Below are positions 12,891-23,095 of a stretch of DNA of 64,000 nt, piece by piece; positions within the stretch are counted from its first letter, which is position 1; every line of letters starts with the position of its first letter. A model generated the notes under the pieces. It saw nothing but the letters and a program-made list of their open reading frames with translations. It was not told the DNA's origin and ran no database searches. Location of the stretch: contig NC_085140.1 in assembly GCF_024139115.2 (NCBI RefSeq), positions 235,044,371 to 235,108,370 of the forward strand, in the 5' to 3' direction. The position numbers were made by a program, and so were the translations under genes. This DNA is from Armigeres subalbatus (taxonomy: Eukaryota > Arthropoda > Insecta > Diptera > Culicidae).

Positions 12891-13284
12891 CTAATATTAG
12901 CATGAACATCAAGCTGGTGAGCACCAACCACGCAATTTGTATGAAAATCACGACTTGCTCCGACGTTTGGAGGTCCACAGAGGTCATTTTTGGTCCGATC
13001 GGAGGTCTCAGACAAATCTTGATGGACGGGAAAATTTGTGAGTCCCTAAATTGTTCAAATCGGTTCATTAACGGCTGAGATATAGCGATTTGAAAATAGC
13101 GTTCCGACTGTTTGGGAGGCACGGTCGGAGGAGTGTTAATATACAAATGCATATATGTAACTTAACTGAGAAACTTCGCAGTTAATAACTGTGGATGTAC
13201 TAAATGAACAATAATCTGCGAGGCGGCAATGTCCCAGTGAAGGATGTAATGCCAATAAGTAGAAGAAGCAGGAGAAGAAGAAGA

Positions 13285-13640
13285 AAAAAAAACCAGAATA
13301 ATCCACCTAGCGATGGTGATGCCTTTCTCGTGCGTTATAAAATGAAATAAGAAAAACACATTAGATAGGTCAAAATAACACTTTAGGGAAATAGATTTCA
13401 TTATTTCCATTATTTCAACGCATTGCAGCCACTCCCAAAAAAAAAACTATATTTTGTCAATAGGGTCTAACTAGGCCACAATCTGCGTCGAATGCAACTT
13501 GTTATGAGAAAATCGGATAATGCTAAGTACAAAAAAGTTTGTCTCACATTTTTTGTACACAGACACACACATACACACATACAGACATCACCTCAATTAT
13601 ATAGCCTTTCCGCATACTCAGTATACGAGAAAGGCAAAAA
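13285..13640. repeat. Interspersed repeat family, copy 2
   Basis: This copy has the 'ataatccacctagcgatggt' start, GCCTTTCTCG, the GTCGAATGCAACTTGTTA word and a CA-rich tail (about 13558-13580). It corresponds to 4256-4500 and 55240-55470. It lies just outside the right end of the foldback element. It is non-coding. Confidence 0.65.
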
Positions 13641-14056
13641 GATGAACAAAGTAATTTTACTTGAAAGTACAAACTCTCCTGGTTTTCTTCCACCGCAGGA
13701 AGCTAGCGTTGGGGACGAAGCTCCCGACCTCTATTCGGCTGCCTCTTGTTTTATGCTTCGTAGTGCTGGACAATCATCTTTTAAGCAAACATGACCTGAG
13801 CGGCAATCCATCTGACCTTTAGTGATTCGATGCTGGATTCGATGGTGGAAGGTTCGTCTGATCACACAATCTTTGAGAACGAAGAATTTAGATCCTAGAA
13901 ACTTTTATTCGACGGCTTCAAATTAAACTATCCAGGTGGTATAGAAAGGCACAAAACTACAGCAGATGTATCCAGTATTGATCAAACAAATGAGCACTAA
14001 AGTGACCTAAAGCATTACGGATCACGAAGCTCGGCAATTTTTTAAATAAAGCTCAA
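13641..14056. other. Sequence without a recognised gene
   Basis: No domain, RNA gene or repeat boundary was recognised here. The segment separates the interspersed repeat from the tRNA-related composite insertion. Confidence 0.4.
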
Positions 14057-14154
14057 TTGACGATTGATTTACAATGTTATGAAAACTCATATGTGAATAT
14101 GAACGTTATGTGGAAGATATTGGATTTGAAAAATGTATTGGAGGTAACCACTTT

Positions 14155-14228
14155 CCCTTCGATGGGACTCGAACCCATGACCCTACAGTACGCTAGACTG
14201 GTGCTTTAACCAACTAAGCTACGAAGGA
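14155..14228 (-). tRNA. tRNA-like sequence in repeat, copy 1
   Basis: The 74-nt sequence folds as a tRNA: acceptor TCCTTCG with CGAAGGG, D stem GCTT with AAGC, T stem ATGGG with CCCAT. The internal Pol III boxes are perfect (TAGCTTAGTTGG and GGTTCGAGTCC). The anticodon stem has one mismatch at its base, and the loop reads CTAGCGT, which would give anticodon AGC (Ala). It lies in a repeat present three times here, so it is more likely a SINE-type head than a working tRNA gene. Confidence 0.6.
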
Positions 14229-14657
14229 CCTCCGTCGGCCTTCGCAACCTAGCGGCTACTGAACGAGCTCGAGATTCCCAAATTGGACGCATAGTCAAAT
14301 CACTCGCAATCCATTTATCAAGCCAATACTTCCACATGTGTATTGTACACGTCCACATTAGAGGAGCGTGAGTATTTAGAATGTCTGGCGGCTATACACA
14401 TTCTTCATCAGCAACGGTACTGATCAAGTGAGGTTGTGTAAGCTATTTGCCAGTCGGTCGTCAAGCTCAGACCCGACCGCATTGCGTAGGCAAGAGCACG
14501 CAACTCAAGTTCAGTTCAATCAAAGGTAATTGCCTATTTCCGGGGATTAAACCACCCGACTTGGACGTTAATTTACAATGTTATGAAAACTCATATGTGA
14601 ATATGAACGTTATGTGGAAGATATTGATTTGAAAAATGTATTGGAGGTAACCACTTT

Positions 14658-14731
14658 CCCTTCGATGGGACTCGAACCCATGACCCTACAGTACGCTAGA
14701 CTGGTGCTTTAACCAACTAAGCTACGAAGGA
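14658..14731 (-). tRNA. tRNA-like sequence in repeat, copy 2
   Basis: This copy is identical in sequence to the copy at 14155-14228, on the same strand and about 503 bp away. Box A, box B and the T arm are intact. It is part of the same composite element and probably not a host tRNA gene. Confidence 0.6.
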
Positions 14732-15138
14732 CCTCCGTCGGCCTTCGCAACCTAGCGGCTACTGAACGAGCTCGAGATTCCCAAATTCCCGGAAATTGCC
14801 TATTTCCGGAGATTCCCAAATCCCCGGAAATAGGCAATTACCTTTGATTGAACTGAACTTGAGTTGCGTGCTCTTGCCTACGCAATGCGGTCGGGTCTGA
14901 GCTTGACGACCGACTGGCAAATAGCTTACACAACCTCACTTGATCAGTACCGTTGCTGATGAAGAATGTGTATAGCCGCCAGACATTCTAAATACTCACG
15001 CTCCTCTAATGTGGACGTGTACAATACACATGTGGAAGTATTGGCTTGATAAATGGATTGCGAGTGATTTGACTATGCGTCCAATTTGGGAATCTCGAGC
15101 TCGTTCAGTAGCCGCTAGGTTGCGAAGGCCGACGGAGG

Positions 15139-15212
15139 TCCTTCGTAGCTTAGTTGGTTAAAGCACCAGTCTAGCGTACTGTAGGGTCATGGGTTCGAGT
15201 CCCATCGAAGGG
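15139..15212 (+). tRNA. tRNA-like sequence in repeat, copy 3 (inverted)
   Basis: This is the same 74-nt tRNA-like sequence in the opposite orientation. Transcripts started here and at copy 2 would diverge from the turn near 14800. Box A and box B are intact. Confidence 0.6.
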
Positions 15213-15384
15213 AAAGTGGTTACCTCCAATACATTTTTCAAATCAATATCTTCCACATAACGTTCATATTCACATATGAGTTTTCATAACATTGTAAATT
15301 AACGTCCAAGTCGGGTGGTTTAATCCCCGGAAATAGGCAATTACCTTTGATTGAACTGACGATTGATGTTGACACTTTGTTTGC

Positions 15385-15835
15385 AATTCAAACTTTTGAT
15401 TTCAAGCCATCAAGCTTTGCACGTAATTGGCACACTCTGGACCCCCGGTGACTATCTTCCCATAGTTACATCTCCGTATACTATATCAAGAAGACTCTCA
15501 TAGAACGCATCCTTCACGTTATCAGGATTATTATTCGTTGGGGCATAAATGTTGATCGGGCTGTACTGTAGTTGAAGTGCATTCTCAACGCGCCAATGCG
15601 ATTACTAATCGGCATCCACCGGATAACTCGCTTCATCTGCTTTCCGATCACCATGAAGCCGACCCCACGTTCAGCTCTGTTGCCGCTATAGCAGAAGTGG
15701 TACTTTAATGAAGTGTTTGCGATGGGATCCCCCACTCGGAATTCAGGTTCTCCCGTTTGGGCCAGCGAATTCCATGGGTTGCTACCACGATCAAGTCGAT
15801 CTTCTGCAGGTCACGAGCTCTCATAGTTCTATTTT
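15385..15835 (-). pseudogene. Non-LTR retrotransposon endonuclease fragment
   Basis: Reading the minus strand, an open stretch (15514-15735) contains YYSGN/CYSGN-RAERGVGF followed by an 'R..ISNRIGALRM' segment. This is the layout of the middle of apurinic-like endonuclease domains in non-LTR retrotransposons, where the free end is nicked to prime reverse transcription. Upstream a frame reading VVATHGIRWP matches the earlier 'EIRW' region of such domains. Frameshifts and stops break it, and no reverse transcriptase follows in the expected position. It starts just beyond the tRNA-related element and is a dead fragment. Confidence 0.65.
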
Positions 15836-16139
15836 TAACACAACAGACTAAATTTTTATAAAAAAGTAATACTAAGTATTACTAACACGTTAAAAATCTT
15901 AAAATATTTGTTCCTATAGTCGTCCTACATAAGCTAATATCAAATGCATCAAAACACTTACTAAATACACGACACATACTAATTAGTGGTGCGTTATATC
16001 CATAATTGGTCTTGGTAGCTGGAACATTTATAAATGCGTTCTGAACGTTCTGAAAAACGTGACTGGTGTGCCCGAATCCGTGAATTAAATCACGGTGTAT
16101 TTTTGCTGGTTCACGAATTTGAGAACGTTTTTTTTTTGC

Positions 16140-17197
16140 GTGCAGCAGAAAGATAAGTGGCCCGAGGTGACGGCCCTGAGGGACCCCTGATGTGACATCA
16201 AAAGAAGATGATGTGCAATGTGCACATTGTGCATGCAGTCATGCACCTTAACCTGCATAGTTCGGCCAGTCAAGTATGACTCAATCCATTTCAGGAAGCA
16301 TCTGTTGAAGCCTAAGCGGGAGAGTTTAGTTACTGCGATTTTATTGTTTATTTAATCAAAAGCAGTTGAGAAGTCCGTGTAGATAGAGTTTGGCTACCAA
16401 GCTCCATTCCCTGGATTATTGTTGTCGAGGTTGTGTAGAGAACCAGATTAGTTAAAGTTGAACGTTTCTGTATGAAGCCGTGTTGAAATACAGCTGGAGC
16501 AATGGTGCTACGTGATATCGAGGATAAGTAGCTCAAACAATTTAGAAGTTGCAACATAGCAACATACTGGAAAAATACCACTAGATAGTGACAGATTCAT
16601 GAACCAGATCAGAGAGATCAGAGACCAGCGATAGATGACATACATTTTTTTTTAAATCAATGATGAAATTTTGTCTGGGCCTGGATTTGTAGAAGATTTC
16701 AATTTTTGCAGGCCGTTACTATTTGTTCAGTGGTAATTGATGGAAAAGGCCCAGTGTCCAGCAACGAAGAAACGTTTGAAGCAGCCGCGTGGATGTCGCC
16801 ATTTAGAATATTTTGGCATTTTGACGATGGTTTTGGGAACGTGCTGATCGGATGCGTACAACAAGATGTTAGAAAGTAGAGTTGTTGCTTCGTTAATATC
16901 ACAGTCCTGCAGTAGTATGCTTCATTCAATTTCACGTAGAAACTGATTCAATGATATGTAGTTCCCGTTTTTTTGTAGTTGTAGGAAAACTGTGAAATTT
17001 TTATTCCTTCACTATGATTATTTGGAAATGGTAGGGTCATCAACATGGGAGGGTGATGCCTAACGTCTTTAACTAAAGCAGCTGGTGATTCGTCACATGA
17101 GTGAAGAAGTTCACGGTTTACGAAAGTAAGATCAAGTGAACGATAGTTTTTGTTGACAACTCCGTTGATTTGAACGAGTTCAGCAATGCTGTAAGGC
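16140..17197 (-). pseudogene. Jockey/CR1-like retrotransposon: end of endonuclease and part of RT
   Basis: From high to low coordinates the minus strand gives a 'SLDLTFVN' and 'DVRHHPP' segment (end of the endonuclease domain, about 17000-17160), a linker, then a 'TNPGPDKI' motif (about 16670), the reverse-transcriptase word QHGFIQKRSTLTNL (about 16480-16430), a diverged 'YTDFSTAFDK' catalytic-A region, and the 'SGVPQGRHLGPL' motif B (about 16190-16145). Several frameshifts are needed to link these. The YADD catalytic region and everything 3' are missing, so the element lost its 3' part. Its 5' part continues at 18664, beyond an inserted solo LTR. Confidence 0.75.
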
Positions 17198-18663
17198 TGT
17201 TACCGTACAGGGTAACAATGGTCGACGCACTTGCTTGAACAAAAATATACTAATCAAATTGACAATACAAAAAAAAAACATTGTGAGACTATTGCATGAA
17301 GTACCCTAAAGGTAGAATATGCGTATGCGATATATGGCACACATCTCGCCATCAAGCACGGCGATGGCACCCCGTCTGGTGAAAGAAGAAATGTAGGAGA
17401 AAAGAGAGGAGGAGAGGGGTGAAAAAAAACTGGACTGGACGAGGAGTCGTGGAAAAGACACCGAAGAAGGAAGACCTTTTTTCCGTAGTGAGCAAGTTCC
17501 CCAGAAAGTTTTTCCCGAAGTCAGCACGTTTTTCTAAAATTTGGCCGAGGAAGTGGTGGCCTTGAACCTGAGTGCGAGACGCACGAAAGCTGCCGGTAGT
17601 TTTGCCGTGAGATCCAGGTGTGCACTACCCTACCTATCCGACCCAAGATCCCGGGTGCCACGTGTATAGACGAATTGTTAGATTCGAACCCTGGGGAAGC
17701 TGTAAGCTGTGAGTGGCCGTTTTCTTGAACTCCCGATACGAAGCACGGTCCGCTGGGTTCCAGATTAGATAGTTCGTACTGGGAAGCGGAGCCATTTGAT
17801 CGGAGAAAAGTAGCCTTCGAACCGGTTTCTGCACGGGGACGGCCGCCATTGCTTCGACACCCCGGAAACCACGAGGCGCAAGTTCGTTTGGCCGAAAGAA
17901 CCGCAGTGCGAGGAGACAAAACGCTTGGAGGTACGGAGCGTCGACACCGGATTCATCGGCGAGTTCCACACATCAAGTCAAGCCCAAATCAAGCTATTCC
18001 TACCCAACTCCACGAGGTTCCCAAGCATTCGTCGTCGTATCGTTGACCGTTCATTTGCATCCCTGTGGAAGTAGTTACCAGCCCGCTGTCCGCTTCCGCC
18101 GGACGGAACTCACCCTAAGGAAACCGAATCATCGTCCAATTCCAGACAGTCCAGTTCAACATCGCGGAGGGGAGCCGAAGAGGACTATCGATCTACGGCA
18201 CGCTCCCTCCGGTTACTACCCGCACTATTCATCGACAGTTCAGCGACAGCACCGAAGATCGACAATGCCGAGGGCAAGGCTACAAATCCTACCCCGCCCG
18301 AAGTGTAATCCCAACATCCAAAGGTATGTCGCTTGTCCACGTCAGCCCAAAACAACACCATCTATCGGCCGCAACGCTATACTAATCCTAAAACACTAAC
18401 CTTAACCAACTAAAATGATAAAATTATAATAAAAAAAAAGTAAAAAATGTACACCTCATTCCTTTTTTCTGATCATTGAAAGGTTCTTGGTGCATGCAAG
18501 TCCGTTGGTTTTCCCTGTACCGTCCACTTCAGCTACATCTTGGTCTGTGTGTCACTTGAGCAGGTAGTAAGCCGACTCTGAGTACAAATTCCCCAAAAGG
18601 TGAGCTAGTTTGGGACGTGTGGACGTCCACTGCATAGACGTGTGGACGTCGCCGGCAGTTACA
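17198..18663 (+). mobile_element. Solo LTR, family A, copy 1 (1.47 kb)
   Basis: The segment starts TGTTACCGT and ends CAGTTACA, the TG...CA pattern of LTRs. It is flanked by AGGC (17194-17197) and AGGT (18664-18667), a 4-bp target duplication with one change. It is related over its length, in reverse orientation, to 48574-49972. Shared landmarks are the start, a splice-donor-like AAGGTATGT (18321-18329), a TATACTAA word, an AATAAA near 18428, a TCCGTTGG word, and a GTGAGCTAGTT...GGACGTCCACTGC end. It is GC-richer than its surroundings. It interrupts a non-LTR endonuclease reading frame. The open frames inside it are on both strands and overlap one another, and none has a gag or pol motif. Confidence 0.8.
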
Positions 18664-18800
18664 AGGTGCTGTAAGCAACGAGTAGCTTGAATTGATTGGC
18701 TTAAATTGGGATGCAAAAAGCCAGAAAGATTTTGCATCCATTCAATGAAAGAAAAGTTAGAGCCCAGAATAATGATATCATTATTGACGACCATTTCATC
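18664..18800 (-). pseudogene. 5' portion of the interrupted Jockey/CR1-like endonuclease
   Basis: The minus strand reads 'NNDIIILG' followed by a phenylalanine-rich stretch and 'NSSYSLLTA'. This is the region of the ILGDFN motif of non-LTR endonucleases and what follows it. If the LTR at 17198-18663 and one copy of the 4-bp duplication are set aside, the reading frame continues directly into the endonuclease segment ending near 17000. The conserved aspartate-phenylalanine-asparagine triplet is damaged. Confidence 0.65.
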
Positions 18801-18869
18801 TCAAGTACCACTTTCCAATCGTTGCCTAGTAATAGGCGAGTCTGTGCCGTTGAATCTATCTGGTTGCTC

Positions 18870-19510
18870 CACTTTGCCTTTTTTGATAAGTATTGAACCT
18901 TGGTAGGTGACCTTACCATGGTTGCGCTACCAACATCGCGTTAAAGGAGCTGCTTTCTCGATGCTGACACGATGCAGCACAGTATTAACAGTTTTGCTTA
19001 GAGTCCCTCATTGGCACTCGGACGATGATCAGCCTAACATGGCAGACAGACGCTCGATCAGATTGGCATCTACAAAGAGGAGCAAACCTCCCATTCCCTG
19101 CCAGCCAGCATACGACCATAGTTCCCACTAGGATTGATTACCCGATCTTCCCCAAGGTTGCTCGTACTCCGACCGGCGCAAAGAGTAGGTAGAAGTAAAA
19201 GGCTAAGGACCGCGAAATACGGTCATTTTTATTCTAAAGGTACGCGAAGTACCAATGATACACATTACTCATCGTTTGCCATACCCTAATGTTATTCATT
19301 TGTTACAATTAGCTAAGCGCAGCGAGTAATTTCGTAAAAAAAAAAACAAAAACGTCATTCAGCTTTTTCAAAGCGCTAGAAATATTTGCGAACATCGCAC
19401 TGCCCTACATAACTGGAGGTCTCGCAATCCTATATTTTTGGAGAAATTCTTCCACAGGAAATATCTTCTTCTTCGGAATACTGAGGAATTCATACTCTTA
19501 GAAATCTTGG
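18870..19510. other. Unassigned repeat-like sequence
   Basis: The sequence has a change in style near 18907-19200 (GC-richer, with a GATTACCCGATCTTCCCCAA word), then a stretch with GAAATACGGTC and GGTACGCGAAGTACC. It looks like the terminal part of another repeat. I could not assign it to a family, and I found no gene. Confidence 0.35.
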
Positions 19511-19514
19511 TTTT

Positions 19515-20740
19515 CCCACCTACAACTTACTTACTTATCCTGTACACCTCCGGTGGTACAAAGGGCCGACTTGAAAGATCTCCGTTCTGAGAGATGTCCG
19601 GCTATCGTTTTAACCTGTTGCCAGGTTAGATTTCTCTCGACTTCTTTTATTTCTTTATTGAGGATTCGTCGCCATGAGCCTCTGGGTCTGCCTCTGCTGC
19701 GATGTCCCGCTGGGTTCCAGTCTAATGCTTGTTTACAGATTTCGTTTTCGCCCCTACGTAGATTGTGGCCGATCCAGCCCCACTTCCGATCCCGAATTTC
19801 TGTTGCTATCGGCCTCTGATGACAACGATGATGGAGCTCGTTGTTTGAGATCCTGTTGTGAGGCCACCAGGCCCGAGTTATATACCTCAGGTATCTGTTG
19901 ATGAACACCTGCAGCCGTTGAGTGTTCTCCACAGATGCACACCATGTTTCACTAGCGTATAACAGCACAGATTTCACGTTAGAGTTGAAAATTCGTATTT
20001 TGATGCGTTCACTTATCTGCCTGTTTTCCAGATATTTTTTAAACTCACAAAGCCAGTTCTTGCTTTCTTGATCCGTGCGCCTATGTCAATCTTGGTACCG
20101 CCGTCTGACGCCATTTGGCTACCAAGATATTGGAAGCTTTCAACATTCTCCTCTGATTGGCTGGCTACTGTGAAACTGGAAGGAGTTACCATGTTTACAT
20201 CCAACGATTTGGTTTTGTTGACGTTGATGGCTAACCCTGCCGAAGAGGAGCGCTTGGCAAGGTCGTTGAGCTTACTCTGCATATCAGAGCGCCGTTGAGC
20301 GAGGAGTCCAACGTCATCAGCCAATTCGAAGTCGTTTAGGTGCTTCATGGTTATAGGCTGCCATAGCAGCCCGCGGTTTGGTTGACGGTCAATCGCACCT
20401 ACCAACCAGAATCGGACAAGACCCCATTGTGCAGCACTCTACACGAGAAGGCCTCGTACGATAATTTTCTCAGGAACCCTTTTGCGTCTCAGGGCGCCCC
20501 ACATATTCTCGTGATTGAGACGGTCGAAAGCTTTTTCGTAATCAATGAATACCAAGCAAAGGGAATCTTGGAATTCGCTCCAGAATGATGCGGAGTGTGA
20601 CAATAAGGTCCACACATGATCTTCCGGCACGGAATCCGGCCTGCTGCCGCCGGAGACTCGCATCGATCTTCTCCTGAATCCGGCCTAGGATAACTTTGCA
20701 TAGAACTTTGAGAACGGTACACAGCAACAGAATTCTGGAA
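19515..20740 (-). pseudogene. RTE-like non-LTR retrotransposon, 3' part, broken
   Basis: Minus-strand frames give, from 5' to 3': 'LCTVLKVLCKVILGRIQEKI' and 'QQAGFRAGRSC' (reverse-transcriptase fingers), 'LVFIDYEKAFDRLNH' (catalytic motif A), then a damaged gap, 'LADDVGLLAQRRSDM' (catalytic ADD motif), 'NVESFQYLGSQM', and a C-terminal domain with 'SVLLYASETW', 'RKWGWIGHNLRR' and 'RSRGRPRGSWRR'. It ends at a TTACTTACTTA tail near 19520. Frameshifts separate the blocks and the sequence between motif A and the ADD motif is shortened, so it cannot encode an active enzyme. The closest copy in the window is at 63015-63850. Confidence 0.85.
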
Positions 20741-20876
20741 AATAAAATGTTTCAACAATTTTGAAAAGTTCCTTCTCCATAAATTCTGCGGATTTTCAAT
20801 TCAAGGATTTAAGATAATTTAGCCCCGCTACTGTTATTCCGTTCTCTTGAATTGTGAGGAAATATTCTACTGAGAA

Positions 20877-20908
20877 GGGACTGATTTGCGATTTCGCAAA
20901 TTAGTCCC
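20877..20908. repeat. 32-bp hairpin
   Basis: GGGACTGATTTGCGA is followed by its near-perfect reverse complement, ending TTAGTCCC. One mismatch lies in the stem. It may be a tiny remnant of a palindromic element. There is no associated gene or T-tract, so a terminator role is not supported. Confidence 0.55.
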
Positions 20909-23095
20909 GAGTTGTGGATAATCATTCTTCACGAATTCTTCTCCACCACGAGTTCTGAGACCTTACCGCTTCAAATGTAATAAATTCTTCATTCAATGAT
21001 TCTAAGGAAATTCAACCAATATCCACCCCTCGCTGGTTTCGTAATATTATGACGAATTTCAAAAAAAAAATATTCATGTCCAAGAACTATGGATTATTCT
21101 TTTTCCAGGACATTTGGAGAATTTCTTCTTCAAAAAATTAAAAAATATGAAAAACTTCGCCTCCAGGAATTCATTAAACAGGGAATTACTCTTTTAAGAA
21201 TTTCGAGAACTTCCCTCCCACAATCACACTACCTCCCCCCTTCTCCACAGATCCTGGAACATTCAATATCTAGAAATGTTGGAGATTTTATTATCCAGGA
21301 ATTCTGGAGAATAGATGAGAAATATTCCAGAATGTCTGGAAATGAAAATACTACCAATCACAACTTTTTGAATGCTCATATTTTCAGCGTATAGCTCTCG
21401 GTAGGTAATCTCTGTATTTTCAATGCAGATTATTACCATGTAATGTGGGTGTGCGAGTAACATCATGACCCCATATCTGGTCCAAGGAAACAACCATTTT
21501 CTCTTCGGGTGGGTATCTCGAATACAAATCAACAATAGAATTAACACCATCATCATAAATTCAGTGTCCTGAATATCTTTACTTTCCCACTGTAATGTTG
21601 GTTCCATACGACTAATAATAATGAGTAGGAATCCAAATATAAAACTGTTATCCAGCTTAAATCGTTATTTGGATAGTAAATCTGTGAGACATCATTTAAG
21701 ACTATTCAACTGATTCGACATTTTTACGTTTTAATCAAATGAATTGAATTCTTCACTTTGTTTTTTTTATTAATGTGCCACTCGTTTTACATTGCCAATG
21801 CATATCAGTTACATAAGCAATAAACGGAATAGTCAAATAGAAATGCAGCATAAGTGTGATTGAATAAAGGTCCAGTTAGGACACGACTCGCTGATGGATA
21901 GCTGGGAGGCTGAAAATGGAACGATGGTGTCCAGTTTTCCGTTGTTTGATCAGCAGATTATCAATTTGTAGTTTAAACAAGAGCTTAAAATAGGCAGGGA
22001 ATGGATGTTTTTTATCGCATTATAATTAGGTGCAAGGATAGAGTACAGTTCGGGATTACTGAACCTATATTATTTTTACGCTAATCTCTTGTACTCTAAA
22101 TCAGTTTTTCTTGCTGTTTGCGAGGTTCACGAAATTTCCTCCATGAACTAAGCTGTCATAATCTGGCAGAGTAACGTTTACACCATGTTGACAGTCTAAT
22201 ATTCTTTTAAAGAAAGAATAACAAACAGATATGTTGAAGTTTGTTGCATACATCACCTTGTCGCCAGATTAAAACAGTAAGCATTTAACTGTCCGGTTTT
22301 GGCCATGGCTTCTTATTTGGCCAATTTTGCGAATAACTCCAAAAATAAAAGCTTCTACCCTTCAACATTGTTGAAACTGATCGATTGTTCTCAAAGAATA
22401 TGCATTTTAAAGTGGCCAAATCTGGTTCACTTCACCAAACTAAGGGGTTTTCCGAATTCATTTTGAACCATAAGCGGCCGGACCTGAACTCTATGAATTT
22501 CACTGTCTGGAATATGTTGGAGGCAGCGTCTGCTCTAAAACGTCATGTTTTTAGCAGGTCCCGAAGCATGGCATTCAGTGGTTAAGCTCAAGGACGAAAA
22601 AGATGAACTTTAACAGTGAACTTTCAAAAAGTCATGTATTTTTTTTGTTTATTCTAATGTAGCACTTCAATTGCAGGATCCTGTACAAATGTCCCATAAT
22701 TGATTTTAGTATGTATATACATAACTAATATACGTCATCGTCAATTTTCATACGTATCGTCAATTTTCAAGTCTGCATAAAGGTGTATGACCACAAGTTG
22801 GCAAGTTTCTATTACATATGTCGAATCGATAAAAGCTACAAAATTTAAAAACAACTTGCAATACAATTATTACTCTGACACCATGTTCTTTAGCTTGGCC
22901 ATTTGTCTGTACCACAAATAACTCCAAAATCTGCACATCTGAACTATAGTCACTTTATACTGAACTGCTTACTTACCAACCTGAACCACAATTCTCCTAC
23001 AAACAAAGCAAAGAATAAACGCGGAATAAGCCAAAATAAGCTCGTAGCTCCCATATCTCACATGAATGCCTATCGCGTATTGCGCTTAATTGCCT
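20909..23095. other. AT-rich stretch without a recognised gene
   Basis: The first part (about 20909-21330) is a diffuse tract rich in AATTC/GAATT words, similar to other degenerate GAATTCC tracts in the window. The rest has no recognised domain, RNA or repeat end. Open frames of 65-114 codons here show no motif. Confidence 0.4.

Larger units (their letters stand above)
6662..13139. mobile_element. 6.5-kb foldback element with tandem-repeat arms and TTAA ends
   Basis: Both ends begin with the same 20-bp inverted sequence, TTAACACTCCTCCGACCGTG at 6662-6681 and its complement ending at 13139. After a divergent subterminal piece, inverted similarity resumes (about 6722-6990 against 12850-13080) and continues into arrays of 145-bp monomers. 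The left arm has about 14 monomers and the right arm about 6. The centre is a 24-bp minisatellite. TTAA at both ends fits insertion at TTAA, as for piggyBac-type transposases and some mosquito MITEs. The architecture, inverted arms made of tandem subrepeats, resembles Drosophila Foldback elements. No transposase frame is present, so it would be non-autonomous. The overall structure is seen directly; the mobile status is inference. Confidence 0.75.
14069..15356. mobile_element. Three-headed tRNA-related inverted composite element
   Basis: The insertion is flanked by an 11-bp direct repeat, TGACGATTGAT, at 14058-14068 and 15357-15367. Inside, a segment of about 218 bp carrying a tRNA-like sequence occurs twice in direct orientation (about 14067-14285 and 14571-14787) with an internal segment of about 285 bp between. 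After a short turn near 14790-14820, the internal segment plus tRNA segment follow again inverted. A 36-bp word starting TCCCCGGAAATAGGC occurs at 14821-14856 and 15324-15359, and inverted at 14511-14546. The copies are almost identical, so the structure is young. It is probably a rearranged SINE-type or tRNA-mimicking element; the class is not certain. Confidence 0.7.

Noticed and set aside
14155..15212. Three host tRNA-Ala genes
   Set aside because: All three lie in copies of one repeat within a single insertion, and each has an anticodon-stem mismatch. A repeat-borne tRNA-like head is likelier.
17521..18399. Several 65-132-codon frames on both strands
   Set aside because: They lie inside the 17198-18663 LTR, overlap one another and have no motif.
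15385..20740. One continuous non-LTR element on the minus strand
   Set aside because: The endonuclease fragment at 15.4-15.8 kb lies downstream of the RT fragments, and motif styles differ. At least three separate insertions are present.
20877..20908. Hairpin as a transcription terminator
   Set aside because: No T-run and no gene upstream. Eukaryotic context.
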